Source: AP-15 sp963700195 | Lineage (GTDB): Bacteria; Pseudomonadota; Alphaproteobacteria; ATCC43930; CGMCC-115725 | Assembly: GCA_963700195.1 (NCBI GenBank) | Contig: CAVOWQ010000003.1 | Location: forward strand, 124,001 to 188,000 | Length of the DNA: 64,000 nucleotides | Direction of reading: 5' to 3' | Shown: positions 8,386 to 17,863 of the stretch, piece by piece | How the letters are laid out: each line of letters starts with the position of its first letter | Numbering within the stretch: the first letter of the stretch is position 1 | Notes under the pieces: model-generated | What the model was told of the DNA's origin: nothing | Databases searched by the model: none | The model's input: the letters and a program-made list of their open reading frames with translations, nothing else | Translations under genes and position numbers: made by a program

Positions 8386-11300
8386 TTATTCCGCTGCAAG
8401 AGCGTGAGTTGGAGACGGCGGGCGGAAGAGGGTCAAGAGCGCGGTTTCTTTTGCTTTCGCACGGTTCAAATTGGCCTGTTTGACATGGCCGAAGCCGCGG
8501 ATTTCGAGCGGCAGTGCGGCGAGTTCGACTGCCGTTGGGTGGTTCGCGGCGGACAAACGGCCGATGATTTCCTCGAGTACTGCCTCGTATTCGCCGATCA
8601 GGCGGCGCTCGGTTCGCCGTTCTTCACTGCGACCAAATATGTCGAGCGGTGTGCCGCGCAGGCGGCGGAGCTTTGCCAGGATGCGGAAAACGGAGATCAT
8701 CCAGGGTCCGTAGGTGTGTTTGCGCAGACGCCCGCTCTCGGAATCGCGGTCGGCAAGCAGCGGCGGGGCCAGATGGAAGTGCAGCTCGTAGGGCCCTTCG
8801 AAGCGGTCGGCGACCCGATCGAGGAAATCGGTCTCGGTGTATAGGCGAGCGACCTCATATTCGTCTTTGTACGCCATCAGCTTGAACAAGGCGCGCGCCG
8901 CCGCGTCTGTCAGAGCTGTGTCGCCCGTGCAATTTGCCTCCACTTCGCGGATGCGCCTGACAGTGGAGGCATAGCGGGCTGCATAGGCGGCATTCTGGTA
9001 CTTGGTCAGGAACGCCACGCGGCGATCGATCACTTGCTCGATGGTTTCGGAAAGATGGTGAGTTTCCGGCAACGCGCCGCGCGGTGTCGCACGCGCGTCG
9101 ACAAGGGCTGGATCGACGGCGGCGCGCCGTCCCCAACGGAAAGCGCTTTGGTTGAATTCGACGGCGACTGCGTTCAATTCGATCGCCCGTTCTAGAGCAG
9201 CGGCGGACAAGGGGACCGCGCCGCGTTGGTACGCAAAGCCGAGCATGAAAAGATTGCTCGCGATCGAATCTCCGAAGAGGCCGGTTGCGAGGCGGGTGGC
9301 TTCGATGAACTCGGTATTACTCGCTCCAGTTGCTTCAGCAATGCTGCGCTGCAGCTCTCGGCCGGGAAATGTGAGGTCGGGGTTTCGCGTGAAGTCGCCG
9401 GTAATGGTCTCGTGGCTGTTGACGATCGCGCGGCTGTGGCCGGGCTGCAGCTTTGATAACGCATCGGCGCTCGCCGCGACCACAAGATCGCACCCCAGGA
9501 GCAGGCGTGCACCGCCGGCGGCAATGCGCACCGCATGGATCTCCTCCGGCCGGCGGGCAATCCGCACATGGCTGTAGACGGCGCCCCCCTTCTGGGCGAG
9601 GCCGGTCATGTCTAAGATCGTGCAGCCCTTTCCTTCGAGATGGGCGGCCATCCCGAGGAGCGCGCCGATCGTGACGACGCCGGTTCCACCGACGCCGGTA
9701 ACGAGAATGCCGTAGGGTTCCTTGAGATCCGGGTGAGCCGGCTCAAGCAGTCGGGCAAGCCCGTCCTCGCCGAGATCGGCCGCTTTGCCTAGTTTCAGCG
9801 CACCGCCGTGCACCGTTACGAAGCTCGGACAAAAACCTTTGACGCAAGAATAATCCTTGTTGCAGCTCGACTGATCGATTTCCCGTTTGCGGCCGAACTC
9901 GGTCTCGACCGGAACCACCGACAGGCAGTTCGACGCCGTCGAGCAATCCCCGCAACCCTCGCAGACCAGATCGTTGATAAAGACCCGCTTGGCCGGGTCA
10001 GGAAAGCGCCCGCGCTTGCGGCGGCGGCGCTTCTCGGCGGCGCAGGTCTGATCGTAAACTATGGCGGTCACACCCTCGATTTCCCGCAGCTCCCGCTGAA
10101 CTGCGTCGAGATCGTCACGATCGCGCACCGCCGTGCCCGGCGCGAAATCGACGCCCGGCGCGTATTTATCGGGCTCGTCGGTGACTACGACGATCCGGCG
10201 CACTCCCTCCGCGGCAAGCTGGCGGGTCACAACCGGCACGGTCAGACCGCCGTCGAGCGGCTGCCCGCCGGTCATCGCCACGGCGTCGTTGAACAGCAGT
10301 TTGTAGGTGATGTTGACCTTGGCCGCGACGGCCGCCCGTACCGCCAGCACACCTGAATGGGCGTAAGTGCCGTCCCCGAGATTCGCAAATATATGCTGCG
10401 TCTCGGTGAAGGGCGCCTGACCTATCCACGTCGCCCCTTCCCCGCCCATCTGGGTAAAAGTCGCAGTCGACCGGTCCATGAACTGGGAGAGATAATGGCA
10501 GCCTATGCCGGCGAGGGCGCGGCTGCCCTCGGGAACTTTGGTGGAGGTATTGTGTGGGCAGCCCGAGCAGAAATAGGGGGTACGGCTGAACGGCACGACA
10601 TTGCCGCCCAGCTGCCGTTCCTTCGCTTCGAGAAAGGCGAGCCGTTCGGCAATCCGGGGCGAAGTGTGAAAGCGGGCAATGCGCTGAGCTATGATGCGCG
10701 CGATCTGAGCCGGGGTCAGCTCGCCGTTCGACGGCAATATCCAGTTGTGGTTTTCGTCGAATTTGCCGATGACGCGCGGGCGAACGTCTTCACGCCAATT
10801 ATAGAGTTGCTCCTTGAACTGATTCTCGATGACGGCGCGTTTCTCCTCGACGACGAGGATTTCCTCGAGCCCCTCGGCAAAATGCCGGATGCCCTCGCGT
10901 TCGAGCGGCCACGACATCGCAACCTTGTATAGGCGAAAGCCGATCTCTGCGGCATGAGCGTCGTCAATCCCGAGATCGTCGAGCGCTTGGCGCACGTCCA
11001 GGTAGGATTTGCCGGTAGTAACGATTCCGAAGCGCGGCCGGGGACTGTCGATGACGATGTGGTCCAGCCGATTGGCACGCGCGAAAGCCAATGCCGCGTA
11101 GAGTTTGTATTTGTGCAGCCGGAATTCCTGATCGAGAGGCTGATCGGGCCAGCGAATATTCAGTCCGCCCGGCGGCATCTCGAAATCGTCGGGGAGCACG
11201 ATTTCGGTGCGCTCCGGCCCGATCTCGACCGAGGCCGAACTGTCGACAGTTTCGGCGATCGTCTTAAAGGCCACCCAACACCCGGAATAACGCGACATCG

Positions 11301-11862
11301 CCCAGCCGTAGAGGCCAAGGTCGAGGATTTCCTGCACTCCCGATGGGTTTAGTACCGGGATGCAGGCGTCCATAAAGGCGTATTCGGACTGATGTGGCAG
11401 TGTCGACGATTTGCAGGTGTGGTCGTCGCCGGCAAGGAGAAGGACCCCGCCATGGGGTGCCGAACCGGCGGCATTGCCGTGCTTTAAGGCGTCACCACTG
11501 CGGTCGACCCCGGGTCCCTTGCCGTACCACAGGGCAAAGACGCCGTCATATTTGGCCCCCGGGAACAACCCGATCTGCTGACTGCCCCAAACCGCCGTCG
11601 CGCCGAGCTCTTCGTTGATCGCGGGCTGAAAGCGTATGTGGTTGCGCTCGAGAAACCGCCGGGCGCCCCACAGACCCTGATCGAGCCCGCCCAAAGGCGA
11701 ACCGCGATAGCCGGAGATGAAACAGGCCGTGTTGAGACCGGCCGCGGCGTCGCGCTGGCGCTGCATGATAGGCAGACGCACCAGCGCCTGGGTACCTGTC
11801 AGATAGACCCGTCCTCTCTCCAGCGCGTATTTGTCGTCGAGGGTGACCGCCGCCAGCGCCAT
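8386..11862 (-). CDS. Fused indolepyruvate ferredoxin oxidoreductase (IorAB-type)
   Basis: Large 1158-residue TPP-dependent 2-oxoacid:ferredoxin oxidoreductase that oxidatively decarboxylates aryl- or branched 2-oxoacids to acyl-CoA. The N-terminal half has the TPP/pyrimidine-binding folds (CFISGYRGSPLGGLDQ, LLLAGDDHTCKSSTLPHQSE, SGCPHNTSTKVPEGSRA, GGEGATWIGQAP). A cysteine-rich iron-sulfur segment follows (VCEGCGDCSTASNCLS, then SSCNKDYSCVKGFCPSF). The C-terminal part is the IorB-like gamma domain (GVGGTGVVTIGALLGMAAH). Single-chain fusion of this length is usual in proteobacteria. The ATG at 11862 is preferred to the GTG one codon earlier because GGAGG lies 5 bases upstream. The gene is convergent with htrA, 21 bases away. 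Confidence 0.93.
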   Translation of the reverse strand: MALAAVTLDDKYALERGRVYLTGTQALVRLPIMQRQRDAAAGLNTACFISGYRGSPLGGLDQGLWGARRFLERNHIRFQPAINEELGATAVWGSQQIGLFPGAKYDGVFALWYGKGPGVDRSGDALKHGNAAGSAPHGGVLLLAGDDHTCKSSTLPHQSEYAFMDACIPVLNPSGVQEILDLGLYGWAMSRYSGCWVAFKTIAETVDSSASVEIGPERTEIVLPDDFEMPPGGLNIRWPDQPLDQEFRLHKYKLYAALAFARANRLDHIVIDSPRPRFGIVTTGKSYLDVRQALDDLGIDDAHAAEIGFRLYKVAMSWPLEREGIRHFAEGLEEILVVEEKRAVIENQFKEQLYNWREDVRPRVIGKFDENHNWILPSNGELTPAQIARIIAQRIARFHTSPRIAERLAFLEAKERQLGGNVVPFSRTPYFCSGCPHNTSTKVPEGSRALAGIGCHYLSQFMDRSTATFTQMGGEGATWIGQAPFTETQHIFANLGDGTYAHSGVLAVRAAVAAKVNITYKLLFNDAVAMTGGQPLDGGLTVPVVTRQLAAEGVRRIVVVTDEPDKYAPGVDFAPGTAVRDRDDLDAVQRELREIEGVTAIVYDQTCAAEKRRRRKRGRFPDPAKRVFINDLVCEGCGDCSTASNCLSVVPVETEFGRKREIDQSSCNKDYSCVKGFCPSFVTVHGGALKLGKAADLGEDGLARLLEPAHPDLKEPYGILVTGVGGTGVVTIGALLGMAAHLEGKGCTILDMTGLAQKGGAVYSHVRIARRPEEIHAVRIAAGGARLLLGCDLVVAASADALSKLQPGHSRAIVNSHETITGDFTRNPDLTFPGRELQRSIAEATGASNTEFIEATRLATGLFGDSIASNLFMLGFAYQRGAVPLSAAALERAIELNAVAVEFNQSAFRWGRRAAVDPALVDARATPRGALPETHHLSETIEQVIDRRVAFLTKYQNAAYAARYASTVRRIREVEANCTGDTALTDAAARALFKLMAYKDEYEVARLYTETDFLDRVADRFEGPYELHFHLAPPLLADRDSESGRLRKHTYGPWMISVFRILAKLRRLRGTPLDIFGRSEERRTERRLIGEYEAVLEEIIGRLSAANHPTAVELAALPLEIRGFGHVKQANLNRAKAKETALLTLFRPPSPTHALAAE

Positions 11863-12156
11863 CACGACCTCCGAGCCTTGCCCTTGTAAGTCTTGGAAAC
11901 TTAGTGATTTCCCGGGAATTGCTCAATGAGCGCTGCGCCCGGTCGGGGAGGAACGAAACAAATGGCCGCCGTAGCCCGATCGCATGTTCCGAGAATGATC
12001 ATGAACCAAACATCCGCGAAATCACTATTCCGCGGCTGTGTCGAGGGCGGCACCCTATTTTCGCGCCGTGGCAGCCCCATGATGCTCGTTGCGGCGGTAC
12101 CCCCCTCAGGAGTATTGAGCGACATCGAGACCAACTGATCGAGATCGGTCGCCGGC

Positions 12157-13557
12157 ATGAGTGCATCCGCCGCCCTTGGCCATTCCCCGCTAGATGGATC
12201 GCTACTCGCCTCATTACGCGAGCTGCTCGGTGCTCGGCTTTCCACTTCGGCAGCGGTTTGCGCGCAACACGGCAAAGACGAATCCTACCATGCGCCGCAT
12301 GCCCCTGACGCCGTCGCATTTGCCCACAGCACCGACGAGGTGTCGGCTATCGTCAAGCTCTGCGCCGAATATAAGACGCCGGTCATTGCATTCGGAGCAG
12401 GAACCTCCCTCGAGGGGCACGTAGCCGCACTAGCCGGCGGCATATGCATCGACATGTCTGAGATGAACGGTATCTTGCGCGTCAACGCGCAAGATCTCGA
12501 CGCCACTGTCGAAGCAGGTGTCACGCGCAAGCAGCTGAACGAGCATTTGCGCGACACCGGTCTTTTTTTTCCGATTGACCCCGGTGCCGATGCCTCGCTC
12601 GGCGGGATGGCGGCCACGCGTGCCTCGGGAACCAATGCGGTCCGATATGGAACTATGCGCGAGAATGTACTGGCGATGACCTTGGTGCTCGCCGATGGCA
12701 GGGTCATTCGGACCGCGCGGCGGGCTCGCAAGTCGGCGGCCGGCTATGATTTGACCCGCCTGTTCGTGGGATCGGAGGGCACGCTCGGGATCATCACCGA
12801 GTTGACGGTTCGGCTCTACGGAATCCCCGAAGCCATCTCGGCCGCGGTTTGTGCATTTCCGAATATTGAAGGCGCGGTCGACACCGTGATCTTGACGATT
12901 CAGAGCGGCGTACCGGTTGCACGGATCGAGCTGCTGGATGAAATTCAAATGGCCGCAATCAACAAATATTCGAAGCTCGATCATCAGGTTGCCCCTACGC
13001 TTTTCTTTGAATTCCACGGCACGCCGAGCGGCGTGGCGGAACAGGCAGAGACGGTAAAGACGATCGCCGGCGAGTATGGCGGCGATGATTTCCGGTGGGC
13101 GACCACACCGGAGCAACGTTCCAAGCTGTGGCAGGCGCGGCATGACGCGTATTACGCGGCATTGGCGCTTCGCCCCGGGTCCAAGGGCCTTGCGACCGAC
13201 GTCTGCGTGCCGATCTCACGACTTGCAGAATGCATCAGCGAGACCAAGCGAGACCTAGCGCAATCGCCTATTCCCTATGCCTTGGTGGGGCATGTCGGGG
13301 ATGGCAATTTTCACCTCGTCTTTATGCTGGACCCGAATCGCCCGGAGGAGTTGGCCGAAGCCAACCGACTAAATGAGCGCATGGTCAATCGCGCCCTTGC
13401 GATGGAGGGGACCAGCACGGGTGAACACGGGGTCGGCTATGGCAAGATGGACTTTCTGGTGGCCGAGCATGGCGAAGCGGTCAGCGTGATGCGTACGATA
13501 AAAATGGCGCTCGATCCCGACGGCATTCTGAACCCCGGCAAGATCATCCGAATCTGA
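12157..13557 (+). CDS. FAD-linked oxidase, D-lactate dehydrogenase (cytochrome) type
   Basis: Flavoprotein of 466 residues of the VAO/PCMH family, closest in architecture to respiratory D-lactate dehydrogenase (LDHD/DLD) and related to GlcD. Seen: FAD-binding FGAGTSLEGHVAALAGGICID, the GGMAATRASGTNAVRYGTMR loop, FVGSEGTLGIITELTVRL, the substrate-domain stretch HVGDGNFHLVFMLD, and the C-terminal STGEHGVGYGK and MALDPDGILNPGKI. The ATG at 12157 gives a normal N-terminus. Together with glcDEF upstream it suggests use of 2-hydroxyacids (D-lactate, glycolate or similar). The precise substrate cannot be read from the sequence; a 2-hydroxyglutarate-type specificity is a less likely alternative. Confidence 0.88.
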   Translation: MSASAALGHSPLDGSLLASLRELLGARLSTSAAVCAQHGKDESYHAPHAPDAVAFAHSTDEVSAIVKLCAEYKTPVIAFGAGTSLEGHVAALAGGICIDMSEMNGILRVNAQDLDATVEAGVTRKQLNEHLRDTGLFFPIDPGADASLGGMAATRASGTNAVRYGTMRENVLAMTLVLADGRVIRTARRARKSAAGYDLTRLFVGSEGTLGIITELTVRLYGIPEAISAAVCAFPNIEGAVDTVILTIQSGVPVARIELLDEIQMAAINKYSKLDHQVAPTLFFEFHGTPSGVAEQAETVKTIAGEYGGDDFRWATTPEQRSKLWQARHDAYYAALALRPGSKGLATDVCVPISRLAECISETKRDLAQSPIPYALVGHVGDGNFHLVFMLDPNRPEELAEANRLNERMVNRALAMEGTSTGEHGVGYGKMDFLVAEHGEAVSVMRTIKMALDPDGILNPGKIIRI

Positions 13558-13854
13558 TTCAGACCGCCAGGACGCCGAATGCACCATAGGGGCACTGTAA
13601 GAAGCGCGCCGGAACCAAGAAATCCTCTTTCCCGTTCATTGTGCAAGCGGTAGTGTGAAGCTCCTGAATCAAGGGCTCGGGTTTCGGCTTTCCCGTGAGG
13701 TCTGAGCGCGCTGCTCGCCCGCGATTGTCGCTCTAGCCGTCGATTTTACCAGCTCGCGATAATCAACGATGTCGATCTGACATCGGTGGCGGGATATTTC
13801 GTGAGTTGCTAACCAACGAGAGACAAACAAGAGCTGTAGCAAAAGGTCCGCGAC
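13558..13854. other. Intergenic region without a recognisable gene
   Basis: About 297 bases between the D-lactate dehydrogenase gene and the HTH-protein gene. I find no plausible coding frame, RNA or strong hairpin. It presumably carries the promoter of the downstream gene, whose AAAGG-type ribosome binding site lies just before 13855. Confidence 0.4.
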
Positions 13855-14862
13855 ATGGAGAGATCAAGTAAAAGGGGGAAAATACCCCAACAAGATTGGC
13901 CCTCGATAATCAAGAGATATGAGGCTGGTGAAACCTTAGCGAGTATTGCTAAGACCTATGACTGCTCGCCGCCAGCGATCAGTTATATCTTAAGTCGGAG
14001 CCGCACGCGCGACGCGACTGTGGAGGACAAAGAGCAGAGCGGGATCGAATCACCCGAACCGCGACTGGTAAAAGGGCAGCCGAACGACATGGCGGCCAGA
14101 GAATTTGTAAATGGAGCGCCGGAAATCGGGGATGCGGTTGCGCTCCCACCCACGGCGCAGGCCTCCTATACGATGGATGGCACAATTCCCGACCCGGTAT
14201 CCGCCGGACCGGGTTCCGCGTCGAACGCGACGGCGGGAGTGTCGGAAATAGGAGCGGAAATCAGGGTCACGGAAACTTCGGCGCAGCCAGCCGAACCCGA
14301 GTTGGCTCATGCCGCTCTCCCAGAGACCGAGAATAACCCAGGGGCGCTCGGTATAGCCGGTCCGCAGCTCCAACCTGAGGAGCCTCGCCGCACGCTTCAC
14401 CTCTCGCTGTCGCACAACAATGCTCAGCCAATGGAAACCCCGCAGCATGACGGGCGCGTCGCCGATATGGCCGAGGCTTCGGCGGTTCGGCCCGCAGGAG
14501 ACCAACAACAAGGGTTGACCCAGCACCCCGCCCGGCATCACCCCGCTCCCAATACGGCCGCCAATAACGGCGGAGCTGCCCGCTCAACGGCCGAGCCGCA
14601 AAAGGGTGGAGCAGGCGGCACTTTCATCGATCGAGCATTGCGCGAACGGGTCAATGGCGACATCTCGGCGTTCCTCGCAGCGTTCGATGCTGCGTTGACG
14701 GACGATACGATAGAGAGCCGCGCCGGACTCCGAGAGGCGACGGATCGCTTGCTGCGCGCAGGCGCCCGCACACGTATCGAACTAGAGCGTCTCGAGGCCC
14801 GCGTGCCGCTATCGGCACGGGACCCGAGTGCGTACTCGACTTTCAGTTGGCGTCCGCGCTGA
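13855..14862 (+). CDS. Orphan helix-turn-helix protein with disordered linker
   Basis: Protein of 335 residues, not assigned to a named regulator. Residues 10-50 form a short homeodomain/resolvase-like HTH (DWPSIIKRYEAGETLASIAKT, then YDCSPPAISYILSRS). Residues 60-255 are Pro/Ala/Glu/Gln-rich and look disordered. Residues 256-325 form a conserved-looking helical C-terminal block (FIDRALRERVNGDISAFLAAF, ATDRLLRAGARTRIELERLEA). This resembles DNA-binding proteins of unknown role annotated in several alphaproteobacteria. It stands alone, convergent with an htrA gene. Function is inferred only as DNA binding. Confidence 0.75.
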   Translation: MERSSKRGKIPQQDWPSIIKRYEAGETLASIAKTYDCSPPAISYILSRSRTRDATVEDKEQSGIESPEPRLVKGQPNDMAAREFVNGAPEIGDAVALPPTAQASYTMDGTIPDPVSAGPGSASNATAGVSEIGAEIRVTETSAQPAEPELAHAALPETENNPGALGIAGPQLQPEEPRRTLHLSLSHNNAQPMETPQHDGRVADMAEASAVRPAGDQQQGLTQHPARHHPAPNTAANNGGAARSTAEPQKGGAGGTFIDRALRERVNGDISAFLAAFDAALTDDTIESRAGLREATDRLLRAGARTRIELERLEARVPLSARDPSAYSTFSWRPR

Positions 14863-14901
14863 ACCGTCGACTGCGCGCGTCCGATTGTACCGCCCCGCCC
14901 C

Positions 14902-14926
14902 CCTCTGAGGCGGATCCGCTCAGAGG
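14902..14926. terminator. GC-rich hairpin between convergent genes
   Basis: The arms CCTCTGAG (14902-14909) and CTCAGAGG (14919-14926) are perfectly complementary, and the loop contains the self-complementary CGGATCCG. It sits midway between the 3' ends of the convergent HTH and htrA genes, as expected for a bidirectional terminator. No U-tract follows on either side, so intrinsic termination is uncertain. Confidence 0.4.
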
Positions 14927-14954
14927 AGGGGTTGCGGGAGGAGTGCCTAACGGT

Positions 14955-16556
14955 TTATCCCTGATTTGCGCTCAGGTTCACGCCGACATATTGTGTTACC
15001 CCGCGACGATTGAGCAGTAGGAGAGCGCTCTTTTTTGGCGAAGTTGCGGCTTCCTTCAATTTCGCTGCTGCGTCCTGCGGGGTTTTAACCGGTTGCTGGT
15101 TGATTGCAACCACGATGTCTCCCTCGCTCAACCCTACATCGGCGGCGGCGCTGCCGGGGTCTACCCGGGTGATCACCACGCCCTGCACGTCTTTTCCAGT
15201 GTGCAGCTCACGCCGGAGCTGGCTATTCAGCGTTGCGAGATGCATCCCCAGCGCGTCCGCGCGAGCTGATTCGTCCTGCTCCTGCCCATTCGTCGCCGAG
15301 GCCACCTGCTCATTGTTGGGGAGTTCGCCCAGGGTTGCGTGAAGCTCTTCCGTCTGGCCGTTGCGCCAGACCTTCATCTTCACACCCGTATCGGGCGCGG
15401 TCTCGGCTACCAGCCGCGGCAGATCGTGAAGGTGGCTCACTTCGTTACCGTTGAACGCCAAAATCACGTCGCCCTGCTTGAGCCCGGCCTTTGCTCCGGG
15501 GCTGTTCGGAGCAACGACAGCAACAAGCGCCCCGTGCTCGCTCTGCAATCCCAGGCTCGAGGCTATCGCCGGGCTTACTTCCTGGATTTGCACGCCGAGC
15601 CAGCCGCGGCTCACCTTGCCATGCTCCTCCAATTGGGCGACCACGGTTTTTGCCAGGTTGGACGGCACGGCGAAGCCGATTCCGACGCTGCCGCCATTGG
15701 GCGAATAGATCGCGGTATTGATGCCGATTACCTGGCCGTCCAGATTGAACGTCGGACCGCCCGAATTGCCGCGGTTTATTGGCGCGTCGATCTGCAGGAA
15801 ATCGTCGAACGGGCCGGAATGGATGTCCCGTCCCCGCGCTGAAATGATCCCGGTGGTTACGGTCCCGCCGAGCCCAAAGGGATTACCGACCGCCATAACC
15901 CAGTCGCCGACCTGAGCCGAGCCGCTGTCGCCGAAACTCACATAGGGCAACGGCTTGTCGGCTTTGATCTTTAGTAGCGCAATATCGGTCTTGGGATCGC
16001 GGCCAATGATTTTTGCCGGGTACTTGCTGTCATCCTGCAAAGTGACTTCGACTTTGCTGGCGTCGCCGACCACATGGCTGTTGGTCACTACGTACCCGGA
16101 AGGATCGATGATGAACCCGGAACCGAGCGCGATCCGGCGGGCTTGTCCTCCCGGCATTTGTGGAAAGAGGTGGCGCTCGCCGTTTTGGTTCTGTTGGTCG
16201 AAAAACCGGCGCAGGAACTCGTCGAAAGGTGAATTGGGAAAGTCGGGTGATGTTCCCTGGTCGGGCTCCTCCGCCATTGTATCAGAACCCCCGGTCTGGG
16301 TAACCGAGATGTTCACCACCGCCGGAGAGACCTTTTTGACCAGCGGCGCAAAGCTCTCATGTTGCATAAGCGCGACCGGAGACGTCATCGTCCCTGCCGC
16401 GGCGTCTCCAACTGGGGGCGGGTTGATCGCGCCCGTCGAGTTTTCGGCCCATACGAAAGGCGAGAGCGCGAGTGTTGCGCCCAACCCGAAACCGAGCGCC
16501 GCGGCACGGCTCTTGCGCAGCCAAGGCCAGCGCCCATCGTCTTTTCTGTCTTCCAC
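14955..16556 (-). CDS. Periplasmic serine endoprotease, DegP/MucD type
   Basis: Second HtrA-family protease, about 533 residues. A basic N-terminus and a membrane/signal segment (AAALGFGLGATLALSPFVWA) lead to the protease domain with His in VTNSHVVGDA, Asp in PKTDIALLKI and Ser in NRGNSGGPTF, followed by PDZ1 (RGWLGVQIQEV) and PDZ2 (GVVITRVDPGSAAADVGLSEG). The start is GTG at 16556 or the adjacent TTG at 16559. An AGGAGG sits 8 or 5 bases upstream respectively, which fits both; GTG is used here. It lies 155 bases downstream of a broken lipoprotein gene on the same strand. Envelope protein quality control is the family role. Confidence 0.93.
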   Translation of the reverse strand: MEDRKDDGRWPWLRKSRAAALGFGLGATLALSPFVWAENSTGAINPPPVGDAAAGTMTSPVALMQHESFAPLVKKVSPAVVNISVTQTGGSDTMAEEPDQGTSPDFPNSPFDEFLRRFFDQQNQNGERHLFPQMPGGQARRIALGSGFIIDPSGYVVTNSHVVGDASKVEVTLQDDSKYPAKIIGRDPKTDIALLKIKADKPLPYVSFGDSGSAQVGDWVMAVGNPFGLGGTVTTGIISARGRDIHSGPFDDFLQIDAPINRGNSGGPTFNLDGQVIGINTAIYSPNGGSVGIGFAVPSNLAKTVVAQLEEHGKVSRGWLGVQIQEVSPAIASSLGLQSEHGALVAVVAPNSPGAKAGLKQGDVILAFNGNEVSHLHDLPRLVAETAPDTGVKMKVWRNGQTEELHATLGELPNNEQVASATNGQEQDESARADALGMHLATLNSQLRRELHTGKDVQGVVITRVDPGSAAADVGLSEGDIVVAINQQPVKTPQDAAAKLKEAATSPKKSALLLLNRRGVTQYVGVNLSANQG

Positions 16557-16711
16557 CAATTAGTCCTCCTGCGTGCGGGGGATGCCCGGCGGGCCGCGAA
16601 CTGCGTCCAGCGAGAGCGGATCGCTCGACAATTGGGTGTGCCGGGTGACAAGCGGCTTTCAGGCGGATTAATTCGCTGTAACCCGGCACGAGATCCCGAT
16701 TGCGACACGCG

Positions 16712-17169
16712 CTACGGATCGGCGATCGCCATGAACGGGTAGTGCGAGATTTCCGCTTGTGCAAAAGTGGGTGGAATAATCAGAACATAAAACGTATCAC
16801 GACTGAAGTTCCGTCCCGATTCTACCCAGCTCCGCAGAGATAAGATCTTTACATACGCCTGCTGTCCGGGGATGAGCGCAACGTCTCGGAATTGAAAGAG
16901 GTCGCGTCCGTAGCTCTCGACCGAGACATGGTAGAGCCCGGGAAGAACATCGCGGTAGAACGCGTAGCCTTGTTCGGAAATGCCGATGACCACTCCGTTC
17001 ATGTAGATGTACGGTCGTCCCTTGCTCTCCGTCGGGTCATAAACCCGATAAAACCAGATAGCGCACTTCCCGACGGAATCGCGGGCAAGTCGACGGCCGA
17101 GACCGGCGGGAACCGAGAGCAACTCATCAAGAGGAGAAAGACAACTCCGGTGCAGGCTCTTAGCCACAT
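16712..17169 (-). pseudogene. DUF2846-like lipoprotein, frame-broken
   Basis: Two frames must be joined to make sense of this gene. From the ATG at 17169, one frame encodes a lipoprotein signal peptide (LRACTGVVFLLLMSC, lipobox LMSC) and runs to VDLPAIPSG. The frame shifted by one base then encodes the mature domain KCAIWFYRVYDPTESKGRP, IYMNGVVIGISEQGYAFYRDV, LPGLYHVSVES, which resembles DUF2846-type envelope lipoproteins with their beta-rich 'IYFYR ... VDG ... PG.H' pattern. One missing base in the CCC run at 17069-17071 would reconcile the frames and give about 152 residues. It is either a pseudogene or a sequencing deletion in a homopolymer. Confidence 0.6.
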
Positions 17170-17296
17170 GGATGCGGCGGTGGCGCGTTTTCCGGACACG
17201 AAGGCTCTACCCTCCCTCCAGCCCTGAGGATAGATTGGCTTCCGGCCCGCTCTTGGCTCTGCCGACATGCATAATTCTTGGCTGGTTGGAGGAAAA

Positions 17297-17848
17297 ATGG
17301 CCCGATATCACAATATTACGCCTGCGGAGATGACACCCGTCCAGCGTCGTGTTCACGATTTGATTGTCTCGGGGCGGCGTGGCCGGTTCGGCGGGCCGTT
17401 CCAATTATTGATCCGTGCTCCCGAGATTTGTGAGCACGCGGCAAAGCTCGGTGAGCACTTGCGCTGGGGAACCTCGCTGCCGGACCGGCTTTCCGAACTT
17501 GCGATTATCACGACGGCTCAGTTCTGGCGTGCGCAGTACGAGTGGTACGCGCACGCGCCTCTCGCCGAGAAAGCAGGGGTACCTGCCGCGGCGGTCGAGG
17601 CCATCCGCCGTGGTGAGGGGCCGAGCTTCGATCAGAAAGACGAAGCGCTCGTTTATCGCGTCTGCACCGAACTGTTCAAAACCCGGCGCCTCTCGGACGC
17701 GACCTTCAACGAGGCGGTTACGATGCTGGGCGAAACCGGCCTGACCGAGGTGATCGCGATCATCGGCTACTACACCCTTATCGGCAACACGCTCAATGCC
17801 TTCCAGGTCGCGGTCCCCGAGGGAACCGCCCCGCCCTTCCCCGAATAA
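17297..17848 (+). CDS. Carboxymuconolactone decarboxylase/AhpD-like family protein
   Basis: All-helical protein of 183 residues from the ATG at 17297, which has GGAGG 4 bases upstream (an ATG ten codons earlier lacks this). It starts MARYHNITPAEMTPVQRRVHD and has the fold motif LPDRLSELAIITTAQFWRAQY, EWYAHAPLAEKAGV and TEVIAIIGYYTLIGNTLNAF. The AhpD-type CxxC catalytic pair is absent, so peroxidase activity is not expected. Members of this subgroup are carboxymuconolactone-decarboxylase-like proteins of unknown substrate. It is convergent with htpG, 15 bases away. Confidence 0.85.
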   Translation: MARYHNITPAEMTPVQRRVHDLIVSGRRGRFGGPFQLLIRAPEICEHAAKLGEHLRWGTSLPDRLSELAIITTAQFWRAQYEWYAHAPLAEKAGVPAAAVEAIRRGEGPSFDQKDEALVYRVCTELFKTRRLSDATFNEAVTMLGETGLTEVIAIIGYYTLIGNTLNAFQVAVPEGTAPPFPE

Positions 17849-17863
17849 ATCCCATTCCCGCGA

